The notes under the pieces are model-generated. The model was given only the letters and a program-made list of their open reading frames with translations, did not search any database and had not been told where the DNA came from. A DNA stretch of 47,799 nucleotides from Sediminicola sp047612485 (GTDB lineage: Bacteria; Bacteroidota; Bacteroidia; Flavobacteriales; Flavobacteriaceae), in contig JBLGAT010000010.1 in the NCBI GenBank assembly GCA_047612485.1, positions 1 to 47,799 on the forward strand, read 5' to 3'. The position numbers and the translations under genes are program-made. This document shows positions 34,227 through 43,442 of the stretch, piece by piece. Position 1 is the first letter of the stretch. Each line of letters opens with the position of its first letter.

Positions 34227-34991
34227 TTGAAAATTACTTTTTTAGGTACCGGAACTTCACAAGGAATCCCTGTTATTGGGAGCTCGCACCCTGTTTGTTT
34301 AAGTAAAAACCCCAAGGATAAAAGACTTAGGGTGTCGGTAATGGTGTCTTGGGATGATTTTAATTATGTTATTGACTGTGGTCCCGATTTTAGGCAGCAA
34401 ATGCTGACCCATAAAGTCACCAAAATGGACGGGATTTTATTCACCCATGAGCATGCCGATCATACCGCAGGAATAGATGATATCCGACCTTTTTTTTTTA
34501 GACAAGGCGATATTCCCATTTACGCCCATGATCGGGTAGCAAACTCATTGAAAAAAAGGTTCGATTATATTTTTGTTGGGGAAAATAGATATCCTGGAGC
34601 CCCAGCTGTGGAAGTAAATATTGTTAAAAACAATCAACCTTTTAAAATAGGGAATACTATGGCCATTCCTGTTCAGGCCTTTCATAATCGTTTACAGGTA
34701 TTCGGATATCGTATTTTTGACTTTGTCTATTTGACCGATGTTAAAACCATGGACGATGAGGAAATAGAGAAAATTAAAGGGGTAAAGGTACTTGTTGTGA
34801 ACGCCTTGCGGGAAGAACCCCACCATTCCCACCTTAATTTAGAGGAAGCTTTGGTATTTGTAGATAAAGTAAAACCAGAACGAGCCTATTTTACACATAT
34901 TAGCCATATGTTGGGTTTTCATGACGAAGTAGAGAAAAAACTACCAAATAATGTACATTTGGCCTATGATAATTTAATTATTAACCTTTAA
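34227..34991 (+). CDS. MBL-fold metallohydrolase (PhnP-like), TTG start
   Basis: The 254-residue protein opens MKITFLGTGTSQGIPVI, the standard start of this family, which begins at TTG 34227 because no ATG is available near it. The metal-binding motif is THEHADHTAGIDD (73-85, His74, His76, Asp78 and His79), and further His ligands occur in NALREEPHHSHL and FTHISHMLGFH. Relatives hydrolyse phosphodiester bonds, for example the cyclic phosphate in phosphonate breakdown. No phn gene is near, so a general phosphodiesterase role is more likely. It is 15 bases ahead of the next gene. Confidence 0.88.
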   Translation: MKITFLGTGTSQGIPVIGSSHPVCLSKNPKDKRLRVSVMVSWDDFNYVIDCGPDFRQQMLTHKVTKMDGILFTHEHADHTAGIDDIRPFFFRQGDIPIYAHDRVANSLKKRFDYIFVGENRYPGAPAVEVNIVKNNQPFKIGNTMAIPVQAFHNRLQVFGYRIFDFVYLTDVKTMDDEEIEKIKGVKVLVVNALREEPHHSHLNLEEALVFVDKVKPERAYFTHISHMLGFHDEVEKKLPNNVHLAYDNLIINL

Positions 34992-35006
34992 GAACATTCA
35001 CTATTC

Positions 35007-35501
35007 ATGAAGAGTAAAATATTTCTATACCTATTTATCTTTGCAGCTTTAATAGCCCTTTACCAATTTGTCAGTGCCAATAATATGGTAAAGGATAAAA
35101 ATGGAAAAATAGAGAATTTTGAAATGGACATTAAGCAAATGCAGGATTCCATCCAGAAACTCAACCTCAAAGTGCTGGATGTGCAATACTTTAACTTGGA
35201 CAACAATGACGATGCCTTGGCCTATTACGACCATTTGAAATTGGACCAGCCATCTCGATATATTGAAGATAAATTACTGGAAACCAATGAACAAAAAGGA
35301 GATAATCCTTTGGTGCCCTATGAAGGTATGGAAGGAGATTTCAAGATCAATAAAATTAAGACCTTGAACCACAAATGGATTATCGCTGATTTTTCCGATG
35401 GACAGTTTTGGGGTGAAGTATTGCTAAAGTATGAACTTAAAGATGATCTAAGCGTAGATTTTACCTTGTTGGACCACCTTTTGTATACGCGCAGTAATTA
35501 A
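35007..35501 (+). CDS. Membrane-anchored coiled-coil protein, unknown function
   Basis: The 164-residue product has one N-terminal span (about 3-23, SKIFLYLFIFAALIALYQFVS), then a short coiled coil (about 28-58, KNGKIENFEMDIKQMQDSIQKLNLKV). A folded domain of about 100 residues follows, with LNHKWIIADFSDGQFWGEVLLKYELKDD near its end. It should sit on the inner membrane with its bulk in the periplasm. I do not recognise the family. It follows the MBL gene by 15 bases, and its stop overlaps the convergent esterase stop by four bases. Confidence 0.75.
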   Translation: MKSKIFLYLFIFAALIALYQFVSANNMVKDKNGKIENFEMDIKQMQDSIQKLNLKVLDVQYFNLDNNDDALAYYDHLKLDQPSRYIEDKLLETNEQKGDNPLVPYEGMEGDFKINKIKTLNHKWIIADFSDGQFWGEVLLKYELKDDLSVDFTLLDHLLYTRSN

Positions 35502-36157
35502 ATTTTATTCTCAAGCCATTTTTTAAAGGAGTAGAAGTTTTGTGGGGCAACTCCGTGACCTACAGGGAACTCTTCATATTTGTGCTCCACGCCCAAGGTA
35601 TCTAAGAATCCAGATGTTTTTTGGGCCCATTCTAGAGGGATTACTTGATCAACCATACCATGTGAAGAATATATTTTAAGATTTTTGTGGTCCTTGTTTG
35701 AATAATCCTTGGTCAATATATTTTCATTGATATAACCACTGAGCGCCACAACATTCCTTACTTTTTCAGGATAGGACAATGCAACCGCATAACTAAGAAT
35801 AGTTCCTTGACTAAAACCCAACAAGGTAATTCTATGTTCATCCAAATGATAGGTAGCACAGGCCTCATCCATAAAGTCCACTATTTTTTCCCTGGCAATT
35901 ACAGCCTGTTCCTCATCACTCCATTTTCCATTTTGGGTATCAAAATTTATGGCGTACCAAGCATTGCCATGGGGAGGAAGGGGATAGGGGGCCCTTACGG
36001 ATATTATGCAAAGTTCCTCTGGCAGTTCATTCGCAAAAGAAAACAGATCCTCTTCATTGCTCCCATAGCCGTGGAACATGAACATTACAGGAGGTTTACC
36101 TGCTTTTAGGGATGAAGGTCTGATGATGTGGTGAAGGGAAAGGGGCGCTGTAGTCAT
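35498..36157 (-). CDS. Alpha/beta hydrolase, phospholipase/carboxylesterase family
   Basis: The 219-residue cytoplasmic enzyme carries the complete triad: Ser116 in LLGFSQGT, Asp170 in SHGMVDQVIP and His201 in FPVGHGVAP. The oxyanion region is FMFHGYGSNEEDL (27-39). This is the Abhydrolase_2 family, acyl-protein thioesterase or carboxylesterase like. It is the last gene of a four-gene unit, starting one base after the small membrane protein gene ends. Confidence 0.88.
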   Translation of the reverse strand: MTTAPLSLHHIIRPSSLKAGKPPVMFMFHGYGSNEEDLFSFANELPEELCIISVRAPYPLPPHGNAWYAINFDTQNGKWSDEEQAVIAREKIVDFMDEACATYHLDEHRITLLGFSQGTILSYAVALSYPEKVRNVVALSGYINENILTKDYSNKDHKNLKIYSSHGMVDQVIPLEWAQKTSGFLDTLGVEHKYEEFPVGHGVAPQNFYSFKKWLENKI

Positions 36158-36158
36158 G

Positions 36159-36482
36159 TTAATTAATAAATGTAAACCATTTTTGAAATAAATCGCCCAC
36201 TAATGGAACGATCTGTTTTTTACCCGAAATAGCTCCAATAAAACCATAACCCCATAAAATCAAATATGAGATATAAAGTCCATACCAAGCATAGGCATTG
36301 AACCATTGACTTAAAAATAAGGCAAATCCAAGAAAAAATAAATGTAAGCCAAAAGCCTGACGTGTATGAAAACGGGCAAATTCGTTTTTAGGTTCCATGT
36401 TCATGGTGATGGCAATCAATGCTCCAACCAAAGTGAAATATGCTACTATCGCTGTAGTCCTGCCTTTTTCAATATTCTCCAT
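36159..36482 (-). CDS. Small membrane protein, Tic20/DUF4870-like
   Basis: The 107-residue protein has three to four membrane spans (about 10-28, 44-61, 63-80 and possibly 82-100). The loop MEPKNEFARFHTRQAFGLHL, in which a short charged stretch leads into a membrane helix with QA-x-x-LH, is the typical DUF4870 (Tic20-like) signature. Function is unknown. It lies between the dihydroorotase-like and esterase genes, ten bases behind the former and one base ahead of the latter. Confidence 0.75.
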   Translation of the reverse strand: MENIEKGRTTAIVAYFTLVGALIAITMNMEPKNEFARFHTRQAFGLHLFFLGFALFLSQWFNAYAWYGLYISYLILWGYGFIGAISGKKQIVPLVGDLFQKWFTFIN

Positions 36483-36492
36483 TTAATTCGTT

Positions 36493-37743
36493 TTAAATAA
36501 TATGTCCATTTGAAATAATCCCTAAGGCCCTGCCTTTTAGCTTCGTACCTAAAAACATGCTATTCTTAGAGGTGGATAATATGTTCTCGGAATCAAAGGT
36601 ATATTCCATATCTGGATCAAAAAGCGTTAATGAAGCTTTTTCACCTTCCTTTATGATAGGGGTCTTCAGACCAAAACGCTCTCTTCCTTTAGTCAAAAGT
36701 GCTATCGTCATTTCCAAATCCAAAAGTTTGTTCAGACCGCCAAATGCACTTTCCAAACCAATACTACCACTGGCAGCATTGTCAAATTCCACTCTTTTTA
36801 GTTCAATATCCATCGGGATATGATCTGAAGTGACCGTATCTATGGTGCCGTCATTTAATCCCTTAAGCAAACCTTTAACATCATTTTTGGTCCTTAAAGG
36901 AGGCATTGTTTTGTAATGGGTGTCAAATTCAATCAAATGTTCATCAGTGAAAATCAGGTTGTGGATGGCTACACTGCAGCTTACATCCAATCCCTTCTTT
37001 TTAGCTTCAGCAATTAGTTTAACGGAACCAGCTGTGGAGATGGTGGGGATGTGCAATCTTCCTCCCGTATACTCTAAAATAAACAAATCCCTTACAATTT
37101 GTAGTTCCTCTGCCAATGAAGGGATTCCCTTTAATCCCAATTTTGTGGAGACCTCCCCTTCATTAACAAGACCTTTTCCCGCAATTTTAAAGTCCAACGG
37201 AAATGACATGACAAGACCATTGAAATTCTGAGCGTACTGCAAGGCAATTTTCAGCAAGTTGGAATTTTCTACTGCATGTTTAAAATCATAATAACCAACG
37301 GCACCCGCACTTTTCATATCATATAGTTCTGCCAGGTCCTTTCCTTCCCCTCTAACCGTTAAACATCCTAAGGGATATAGGTTTGTGGCCTGGCCTTTTG
37401 CTGCATTTTTGAGAAAAACAATATCGGAACTGGAGTCTGGAATAGGGTGAGAAGTAGGATTCAGTATTACATCGGTAAAACCACTTTTGGCGGCCGTTAG
37501 GAGCCCGTTTTCTATGGTTTCACGTTCCTCAAAGCCAGGCTCTCCAAAACTAACGCTACTGTCGAACCAACCTATAGAAACATGTAAATTAGAATGCTCA
37601 ATGATTTTGGTCTTCGAAGGGGCCTCTATTTTTACTGCAATTTTTTCAATGATGCCATTTTTTATAAGAATATCCCGACGCTTTAAATGAAGGTCTTTAT
37701 TGTTGGCATCGAATATTTTAGCGGATTTTAAAAGTATGTTCAT
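36493..37743 (-). CDS. Dihydroorotase homologue with degenerate metal site
   Basis: The 416-residue protein has the overall dihydroorotase fold. The first metal pair HxH is replaced by SVS (Ser63 and Ser65 in WFDSSVSFGEPGFEE, where active enzymes have D-x-H-V-H), and the H-C-E-D segment near residue 180 is replaced by MSFPLDFK. His231, His261 and Asp307 (TSDHIP) remain, as does an aspartate at 153. It therefore looks like a non-catalytic or altered-metal dihydroorotase, as in the pseudo-subunits that support aspartate transcarbamoylase in some bacteria. It is still a clean, full-length gene. It overlaps the BatA-like gene by four bases (ATGA), so both are coupled. Confidence 0.82.
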   Translation of the reverse strand: MNILLKSAKIFDANNKDLHLKRRDILIKNGIIEKIAVKIEAPSKTKIIEHSNLHVSIGWFDSSVSFGEPGFEERETIENGLLTAAKSGFTDVILNPTSHPIPDSSSDIVFLKNAAKGQATNLYPLGCLTVRGEGKDLAELYDMKSAGAVGYYDFKHAVENSNLLKIALQYAQNFNGLVMSFPLDFKIAGKGLVNEGEVSTKLGLKGIPSLAEELQIVRDLFILEYTGGRLHIPTISTAGSVKLIAEAKKKGLDVSCSVAIHNLIFTDEHLIEFDTHYKTMPPLRTKNDVKGLLKGLNDGTIDTVTSDHIPMDIELKRVEFDNAASGSIGLESAFGGLNKLLDLEMTIALLTKGRERFGLKTPIIKEGEKASLTLFDPDMEYTFDSENILSTSKNSMFLGTKLKGRALGIISNGHII

Positions 37744-39659
37744 TTAAAAATTTTTTGGATAAGAACCTCGACCAACAGAAATAGTAGCGCAAAAATAATA
37801 AACCATTTCCAAAGCTCGGTTATGCGATTCTCTTTTTCAAGGGATTGGAACACAGAATTTATGGAATCTGAAGTAGAAGTCGCCGATAAGTTGCCCGTAT
37901 TCAGAAACCTAAGCTCACTTTCGCTCCTAGGGTAATTAAAGCTAATATTTTTTAAAGTTCTGTCATTCTCATTGACGGAATATAAGCCATCCTTGGTGGG
38001 AACGCTGCCAAAATTCAAGGTCGTTTTATTGGTGTAGGATTTCTGTTCCGGAATAACCTCATACCCGTTTTGGGAAAGCTTTATAATCTGATCCTTTCCC
38101 AAACTTATAGAAAGGTCTACAGTTTTTTCTTGTCCCAATATCTCATAAAGATCCGCCATTTTTAGACTGTTGATACCCATGGTGTACAATGTAGGAACGA
38201 TTAAGGGCGAGTTTTTAAAATTGGAAATGTCATTGGATAGGGGGGCGGTAAAAAAATAGAAACCGTTTAGCCCTACTAAAAATGGCGCGCCGTTTTCATA
38301 GGTAAGTAGCTGGGGTGCTCCAGTTTTTACTTCGTAAAATTCCGATACCTTGGGATATTGAAAATTCACCACCTTTTTATCAAAAACGTTTTTGTAGAGT
38401 GGATGTGAAAAATTAATCGTCACGATGTTGTGTTGCCCGTTAATTTTTTGTGTTATTCCAGTGTTATAAAACCCATTCAATAGGGTGTTATAGGTATTTA
38501 GATCTGCATTATTTGAGGGTATTATCATCAAACTACCTCCGTTTTCTTTGAATTTTTGCAATACCATCGATATTGAGGTAGGTATTTCATCCAATTCGTT
38601 TAAAATGATCATATTTTGCCTGTCTATGGCGCTATAATCCATTTCATTAAAAAGGGAGCTGGAATACTCAAATTCGTCTTCTGTAAAAATACGGATCAAG
38701 AAATTATCCTCCTCCCCATTGATGGAAAATACTCTTATTTTTTCTTTAGGTGCCATATTAAAATACAGCACATTATCATAGCTGAGACCTGAATCTGAGA
38801 TCTCCAAGGTTCCATTTATTTCCGTGTTATAAGGTATGGTAAATGATACGGTTGCTTTTTTATTGACAAATTGGGCGGAGGTCTTTGCAATTAATTTATC
38901 AGTATTAAAAAGGGAAACCGGAGTGTCTTCTATTTCTGTATTGGTGGAAAGTATGGCTTCCAATTCTATGTTGTCCGGGGAGCTGGATAAAATATAAACA
39001 GAATCTAATGCGATATTCTCTAAATCCCCTGATTTTAATTGAACAAGATGTCTCTGATAATAACTTGAGGTGTCTATGGATTTTGATGCCATCCGCTCTT
39101 GAAAATCAGAAATGACCACCAAATTTTTAATCGAAGGTTTGGATGCATCAAAATAGGTCCTTCCTTTGAGATAAATGTCGTTTATATGTAGTTGGTTGGT
39201 AGCATGTGCAAGGCCTAATAATTCGTTCTGGATATCGTTTAGTTTAACATTTCTAAAGGTTCGATCATTGGTGAATAGTGTGAAATACGCATCCTTGGGC
39301 ATAGACTTTATTAATTCCTGAATGCTTGTATTTAATAGGGTTTCATTGTCATCTTTAGCCTGAAGGCTGAATGAGTTGTCCAGGTAAATAACGGTCTCTT
39401 TTTCCTGAAGTGCTGTTTTTTGGGAGAGGAAGGGTTGTGCGAAGGCAATAATTAGGGCAGTGAGGAGGAGCAATCTGGTAGCCAAAAGCAACCATTTTTT
39501 TAAGGAACTGCTTTTTCTTGATTGGGATACTACCTTTTGCAATAACTGAACATTTGTAAAAGGTGTTTTTTTAAATCGTCTTAGTTGGAAAAGATGTACG
39601 ATAATTGGAATGAGTAGTAGTAATAAAGCCCAAAGTAGTTCCGGATGTTTAAACTGCAT
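37740..39659 (-). CDS. BatA-domain membrane protein
   Basis: From ATG 39659 the protein has 639 residues. The N-terminal BatA domain has two membrane helices (about 6-24 and 57-77, PELLWALLLLLIPIIVHLFQLRRF and WLLLATRLLLLTALIIAFA). A large periplasmic part includes a VWA/GATase-like region (VIYLDNSFSLQAKDDNETLL). A C-terminal membrane helix (about 613-633) ends the protein. An upstream in-frame opening at 39698 adds 13 residues without similarity, so it is rejected. It heads the unit with the dihydroorotase-like, small membrane and esterase genes. It resembles BatA-type proteins but no batB, batD or moxR is near. Confidence 0.85.
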   Translation of the reverse strand: MQFKHPELLWALLLLLIPIIVHLFQLRRFKKTPFTNVQLLQKVVSQSRKSSSLKKWLLLATRLLLLTALIIAFAQPFLSQKTALQEKETVIYLDNSFSLQAKDDNETLLNTSIQELIKSMPKDAYFTLFTNDRTFRNVKLNDIQNELLGLAHATNQLHINDIYLKGRTYFDASKPSIKNLVVISDFQERMASKSIDTSSYYQRHLVQLKSGDLENIALDSVYILSSSPDNIELEAILSTNTEIEDTPVSLFNTDKLIAKTSAQFVNKKATVSFTIPYNTEINGTLEISDSGLSYDNVLYFNMAPKEKIRVFSINGEEDNFLIRIFTEDEFEYSSSLFNEMDYSAIDRQNMIILNELDEIPTSISMVLQKFKENGGSLMIIPSNNADLNTYNTLLNGFYNTGITQKINGQHNIVTINFSHPLYKNVFDKKVVNFQYPKVSEFYEVKTGAPQLLTYENGAPFLVGLNGFYFFTAPLSNDISNFKNSPLIVPTLYTMGINSLKMADLYEILGQEKTVDLSISLGKDQIIKLSQNGYEVIPEQKSYTNKTTLNFGSVPTKDGLYSVNENDRTLKNISFNYPRSESELRFLNTGNLSATSTSDSINSVFQSLEKENRITELWKWFIIFALLFLLVEVLIQKIFK

Positions 39660-39676
39660 TCCTTTATTTGATTTCC

Positions 39677-39684
39677 CAAATATA
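39677..39684 (-). promoter_or_regulatory. Predicted -7 box of BatA-like operon
   Basis: The minus strand reads TATATTTG, a match to TAnnTTTG, 18 bases before ATG 39659. A TTTA lies 19 bases upstream of it and may serve as the -33 element. It supports the shorter start of the BatA-like gene. Confidence 0.45.
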
Positions 39685-39815
39685 AATAAAAACACCACTC
39701 CTTTAAACCCAATCAGTCTTTAATTTGTTAATATAAAATTGGATTGGTCTGACACTAATAGCGATATCACCTTTAATTGGGAAAAGGCACACTAGAGTAC
39801 AAACAGTCCGTATAA

Positions 39816-40823
39816 TCAACAAAAGAAATAATAATGCTCTAGTGCTCTCATATTTAGACTCTTAAAATGATCTCGGATAAAATTCTGGGCTTCACCATTG
39901 GCCACCGTAATTATGACTTGTGGTTGCGCCAAATGTTTTAAGGTACCAAAATGTTGTAGTTCCTTGCCGTAAATCTCCTTCCCAATTTTGTTTGGATTAT
40001 TGCATACCCATTTAAAATCTATATTCCTGTTTAACAAGTTTTGGGCAAGTTTCTTTCCTTTTTTTCCTGCACCCCAAACCACCAATGGGCGAAATTCCTT
40101 ATAGCTTAATTTTAAAAAATTGTGAATTTTTAATTCTAAAAAATAATTTTGTGCATAGTGTTCCCTTGTTCTAGAAGCTCTATAATCATGATCCCTCCAA
40201 AAATGTAAAACATCATTACAAGGAATACATTTTAATCCATATTCATAGAACCTAAAAGCCAAATCATAATCTTCCGGGTAGCTGTTGGGTCGAAAAGCAT
40301 TACATTTTTCAAGGTCAGACCTATGCACCATCCAACAGGGGGAAGGAATAGGACATTCTTTATAGATTTCGGTGAAATTGGAGCCAGTAAGGGTAAGTTT
40401 GTTCAACCACTTTTCATATCTAAAGTATCCATCACCAATCTCCCCACTACAAAAATATTTCACCTTTCCTATCGCGAGATGGCCTTTGCCGTGAGATAAC
40501 AAGGCTTCCAGCATATGTCCAATCTTTTTTGGCGCCATTATATCATCGGAATCCATTCTGGTGATATAGGATCCCATACTCTGTGAATAAGCCATTTTTA
40601 AAGCCTCTATAATGCCCGAACCTTCATTTTTAGCTACATTGATTCTAGGGTCACCCTTGGCATACTGCTTCATAATACGCATGCTATCATCAGAGGAATT
40701 ATCGTCAATAGCATGTACCTCCCAGTTTTTATAGGTTTGTGCCAATATGGAATCGATACATGCGGGTAGAAATTCCGAGGTATTCTTAAATGGGATCAAA
40801 ATACTCACCAAAGGCTCTTGCAT
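39816..40823 (-). CDS. Glycosyltransferase family 2 with C-terminal Rossmann-like domain
   Basis: From ATG 40823 the product has 335 residues. The N-terminal GT-A domain (about 1-225) shows VSILIPFKNTSEFLPACIDS, the AIDDNSSDDS strand and the ITRMDSDDIM DxD motif. The last 90 residues read VVWGAGKKGKKLAQNLLN then VIITVANGEAQNFIRDHF, a nucleotide-binding-like glycine loop (WGAGKKG) found in some GT2 proteins of this group. The upstream TTG adds three residues only. It is a single gene with no polysaccharide neighbours; substrate unknown. Confidence 0.85.
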   Translation of the reverse strand: MQEPLVSILIPFKNTSEFLPACIDSILAQTYKNWEVHAIDDNSSDDSMRIMKQYAKGDPRINVAKNEGSGIIEALKMAYSQSMGSYITRMDSDDIMAPKKIGHMLEALLSHGKGHLAIGKVKYFCSGEIGDGYFRYEKWLNKLTLTGSNFTEIYKECPIPSPCWMVHRSDLEKCNAFRPNSYPEDYDLAFRFYEYGLKCIPCNDVLHFWRDHDYRASRTREHYAQNYFLELKIHNFLKLSYKEFRPLVVWGAGKKGKKLAQNLLNRNIDFKWVCNNPNKIGKEIYGKELQHFGTLKHLAQPQVIITVANGEAQNFIRDHFKSLNMRALEHYYFFC

Positions 40824-40934
40824 GGGGAACAAGGTATTAAAATAATGAGATCGTATTGGATTAAACCTATTTAAAAATGACTTTAAAATAAATATGAATC
40901 AAAGATTCACACAATATCTTATGGTTTGATAAGA

Positions 40935-40989
40935 TCAAAAAAAAGTCCAAATCATTGATTGAATTTCTTCTCTGCAATGATTTGGACTT
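40935..40989 (-). terminator. Terminator of the GNAT-nitrilase gene
   Basis: AAGTCCAAATCATTG (40943-40957) and CAATGATTTGGACTT (40975-40989) are perfectly complementary, 15 pairs with a 17-base loop. On the minus strand the stem is followed by eight T residues, so it ends the gene that stops at 41011. The rest of 40824-41010 shows no ORF. Confidence 0.8.
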
Positions 40990-41010
40990 ATCAAATATCA
41001 AGAAATATAC

Positions 41011-42531
41011 CTATAGCTTTTTCAATTCAAAAAGGTCCTTTCTTCTATCCCTCAAATTTTTTACGGCACCGAACTGATTTAATTCGCGCAACAACTCTAC
41101 ATCAACATCCACAATTAAGATCATTTCCGTGTTTGGTGTGGCCTCTGCTTTTATACCGTTCGCAGGGAAGGAGAAATCACATGGTGTAAATACCATGGAC
41201 TGTGCATATTGTATATCCATATTGTGAACCTTTGGAAGGTTGCCCACACTCCCAGCAATGGCCACATAGCATTCATTTTCTATCGCTCTTGCCTGTGAAC
41301 AGTTCCTCACCCTTGAAAAACCATTTTGTGTGTCTGTCAGGTAGGGCACAAATAAAATGTCCATTCCATCATCTGCCAATATCCTGCTCAATTCAGGAAA
41401 TTCGGAATCATAACAGATCAAGATGCCTATTTTACCGCAATCCGTATCAAAAGTTTTTAATTGGTTCCCACCTTGTAGACCCCATACTTTAGCTTCATCA
41501 GGGGTAACATGCAATTTTTCATATCGTTCCCTTGTACCATCACGCTTACACAAATACCCAACATTAAAAAGTCGCCCACCAACCATTTCAGGCATACTGC
41601 CCGATATGATATTGATATTGTAGCTAATGGCCAATTTGGTAAATTGCTCTACAATTGCATCGGTATGCTTGGCCAGCTCCCTAATGGCAGCAGGCTCTGA
41701 TAAATGGTTGTTCTCTGCCATTAACGGGGCATTGAAAAACTCTGGAAATAGGGCAAAATCTGATCGATATCCAGACACTGCATCCACAAAGTACTCAACT
41801 TGCTGCATAAGCTCCTCCAAGTTTTTATAGGGACGCATTTGCCATTGTATAAGGCCTAGTCTAATCAATGTTTTTTTAGTCTCGGCTTTCTTTTGGGGTT
41901 TTGTATAGTAAATGTTGTCCCATTTCAATAGAACGGCGTACTCACCAGAAGCTTCATCACCTTCCTGATAGCCCTTCAACAATTTTTCAGGATGGAAATC
42001 ATTGGCCATTTGAAAATTGAGGACAGGATCATTAATCTCTTTTCTCTTTACCTTGGCGATATATTCCTTTGGGGATATTTCATCAGCGTATTTATGATAA
42101 TTAGGGATTCTTCCCCCAAAGGCCACGCCTTTTAAATTTAGTCTTTCACATAATTCCTTTCTGTAATCATAGAGTCTCCGACCCAAACGCATTCCCCTAA
42201 ACTCAGGTTTTATAAAAACATCTATTCCGTATAGAACATCTCCATCAGGGCTGTGTGTAGAAAACATATAATCTCCCGTAATTTCCTGATAGGTATGTTG
42301 GTCGTCAAACTTCTCGTAATCCACAATTAAGGAAAGGGCACAACCTACGATCAGGTTATTGATTTTTAGAACAACTTGGCCCTCTGGGAATTTTTTGATC
42401 AAGGTATCTATTTGATGTTCCCTCCAGTAGGAATTAGGAAAATTGGTATAGGAGGCAATCATGGCAGTTTTAAGCTCTTGGTAATCATCTATGCTTAAAT
42501 ATTTAAGCTCAATATTTTCAATTTCTTTCAT
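41011..42531 (-). CDS. Bifunctional GNAT acetyltransferase / carbon-nitrogen hydrolase
   Basis: The 506-residue protein is a fusion. Residues 1-210 form a GNAT domain with the acetyl-CoA loop VFIKPEFRGMRLGRRLYDYR (105-124). Residues 220-500 form a nitrilase domain with the complete Glu264 (FPEFF), Lys339 (YEKLHVTP) and Cys373 (LICYDSEFPE) triad. This pairing is common in Bacteroidota and Proteobacteria, but its substrate is not known. It may transfer an acyl group to an amine and hydrolyse an amide of the same metabolite. It is transcribed alone. Confidence 0.93.
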   Translation of the reverse strand: MKEIENIELKYLSIDDYQELKTAMIASYTNFPNSYWREHQIDTLIKKFPEGQVVLKINNLIVGCALSLIVDYEKFDDQHTYQEITGDYMFSTHSPDGDVLYGIDVFIKPEFRGMRLGRRLYDYRKELCERLNLKGVAFGGRIPNYHKYADEISPKEYIAKVKRKEINDPVLNFQMANDFHPEKLLKGYQEGDEASGEYAVLLKWDNIYYTKPQKKAETKKTLIRLGLIQWQMRPYKNLEELMQQVEYFVDAVSGYRSDFALFPEFFNAPLMAENNHLSEPAAIRELAKHTDAIVEQFTKLAISYNINIISGSMPEMVGGRLFNVGYLCKRDGTRERYEKLHVTPDEAKVWGLQGGNQLKTFDTDCGKIGILICYDSEFPELSRILADDGMDILFVPYLTDTQNGFSRVRNCSQARAIENECYVAIAGSVGNLPKVHNMDIQYAQSMVFTPCDFSFPANGIKAEATPNTEMILIVDVDVELLRELNQFGAVKNLRDRRKDLFELKKL

Positions 42532-42706
42532 TTTAACTACTAGTAATTAGAGGGTTAAAGGTATAGATTAATTATGATGTGAAAAAAAAATCATTTGGTT
42601 CTCTTTTGGTTGGTTATAATAAGGAAACAAGTTGTTTTTTAGCAAGGTGGGACCTTTACACAAAATGTTCCAAGGACCATTTTAGTCCTTAATTAATCAT
42701 AAATGA

Positions 42707-43408
42707 TTATTGCTTCAATGCTTTTTGAATGGCAGATTTGGCTAGTGGGGCCATAATTTGATAACCTATGGCATTTGGATGAACCCCGTCATAGGTATAA
42801 ATATTTGATAAGCCGTTTCTGGAGTCTACCATGGCGGAGAAATAATCTAGATAAACCAAACCGTTGGATTCGACATATTGCTTTATCGACTTATTAAGGG
42901 CAATTACCTTCCTAGAAGGATCCAAACCAGGGGACCAAGGAAAATCAAAGGCAGGTAACACAGAACATAAAATTACCTTTATGCCGTTGGCCTTTGCCAA
43001 TTCTGCCATAGAAAATATGTTGTCCTCAATCATTTTTTGGGTAGATGGTCCCGTATTGGCGGCGATATCATTGATGCCAGCCAATATGACAACTATTTTT
43101 GGTTTTAAATCCAGAACATCCTGCCTGAAACGGAGTAACATCTGAGGAGTGGTCTGTCCCCCGATACCCCTATTGATATAGGCACTATTCTCAAAGAATT
43201 CTGGGTTGTGATCGTTCCAGTCTTCGGTTATGGAATTCCCCATAAAAACGATCCGGTCTTCCTTATTCGCAATTTTTTCCAAGGCAGTATTGGCTACCCT
43301 GTATTTGTTTAAATTGGCCCAATCTTGGGCGACCATTGGTGCAGTCATGAATAAAGGCAGGAGTAAGAAGGTTAGAATAGTTTTCGCCATCTGCATAGTA
43401 AGATACAT
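42707..43408 (-). CDS. Secreted SGNH/GDSL-family hydrolase
   Basis: The 233-residue precursor has a signal peptide (about 7-28, ending MVAQ). The catalytic Ser59 is in MGNSIT (block I), Gly in GIGGQTT (block II), Asn in LAGINDIAA (block III) and Asp/His in YDGVHPN (block V), so the SGNH set is complete. Starts at the 1st, 5th or 7th Met are all ATG; the last gives the most standard signal peptide. Members deacetylate or cleave esters on polysaccharides. It diverges from no neighbour and lies 34 bases before the AI-2E gene end. Confidence 0.88.
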   Translation of the reverse strand: MYLTMQMAKTILTFLLLPLFMTAPMVAQDWANLNKYRVANTALEKIANKEDRIVFMGNSITEDWNDHNPEFFENSAYINRGIGGQTTPQMLLRFRQDVLDLKPKIVVILAGINDIAANTGPSTQKMIEDNIFSMAELAKANGIKVILCSVLPAFDFPWSPGLDPSRKVIALNKSIKQYVESNGLVYLDYFSAMVDSRNGLSNIYTYDGVHPNAIGYQIMAPLAKSAIQKALKQ

Positions 43409-43442
43409 ATTATAAGTCCATATAACACTACACTATAATCTA

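Noticed and set aside
34227..34991. MBL hydrolase as PhnP of phosphonate breakdown
   Set aside because: The family fits, but no phosphonate (phn) gene is nearby.
37740..39659. Batch assignment as an aerotolerance (bat) operon
   Set aside because: Only a BatA-like domain is present. batB, batC, batD and moxR are absent from the neighbourhood.
39716..39760. Inverted CCAATC/GATTGG pair as an operator or terminator
   Set aside because: Arms are only about six bases with a wide AT-rich loop and no T-run; likely chance in AT-rich DNA.
42600..42706. Possible small RNA or terminator hairpin (AAGGAC/GTCCTT)
   Set aside because: Six-pair stem without a T-run on either strand; no further support.
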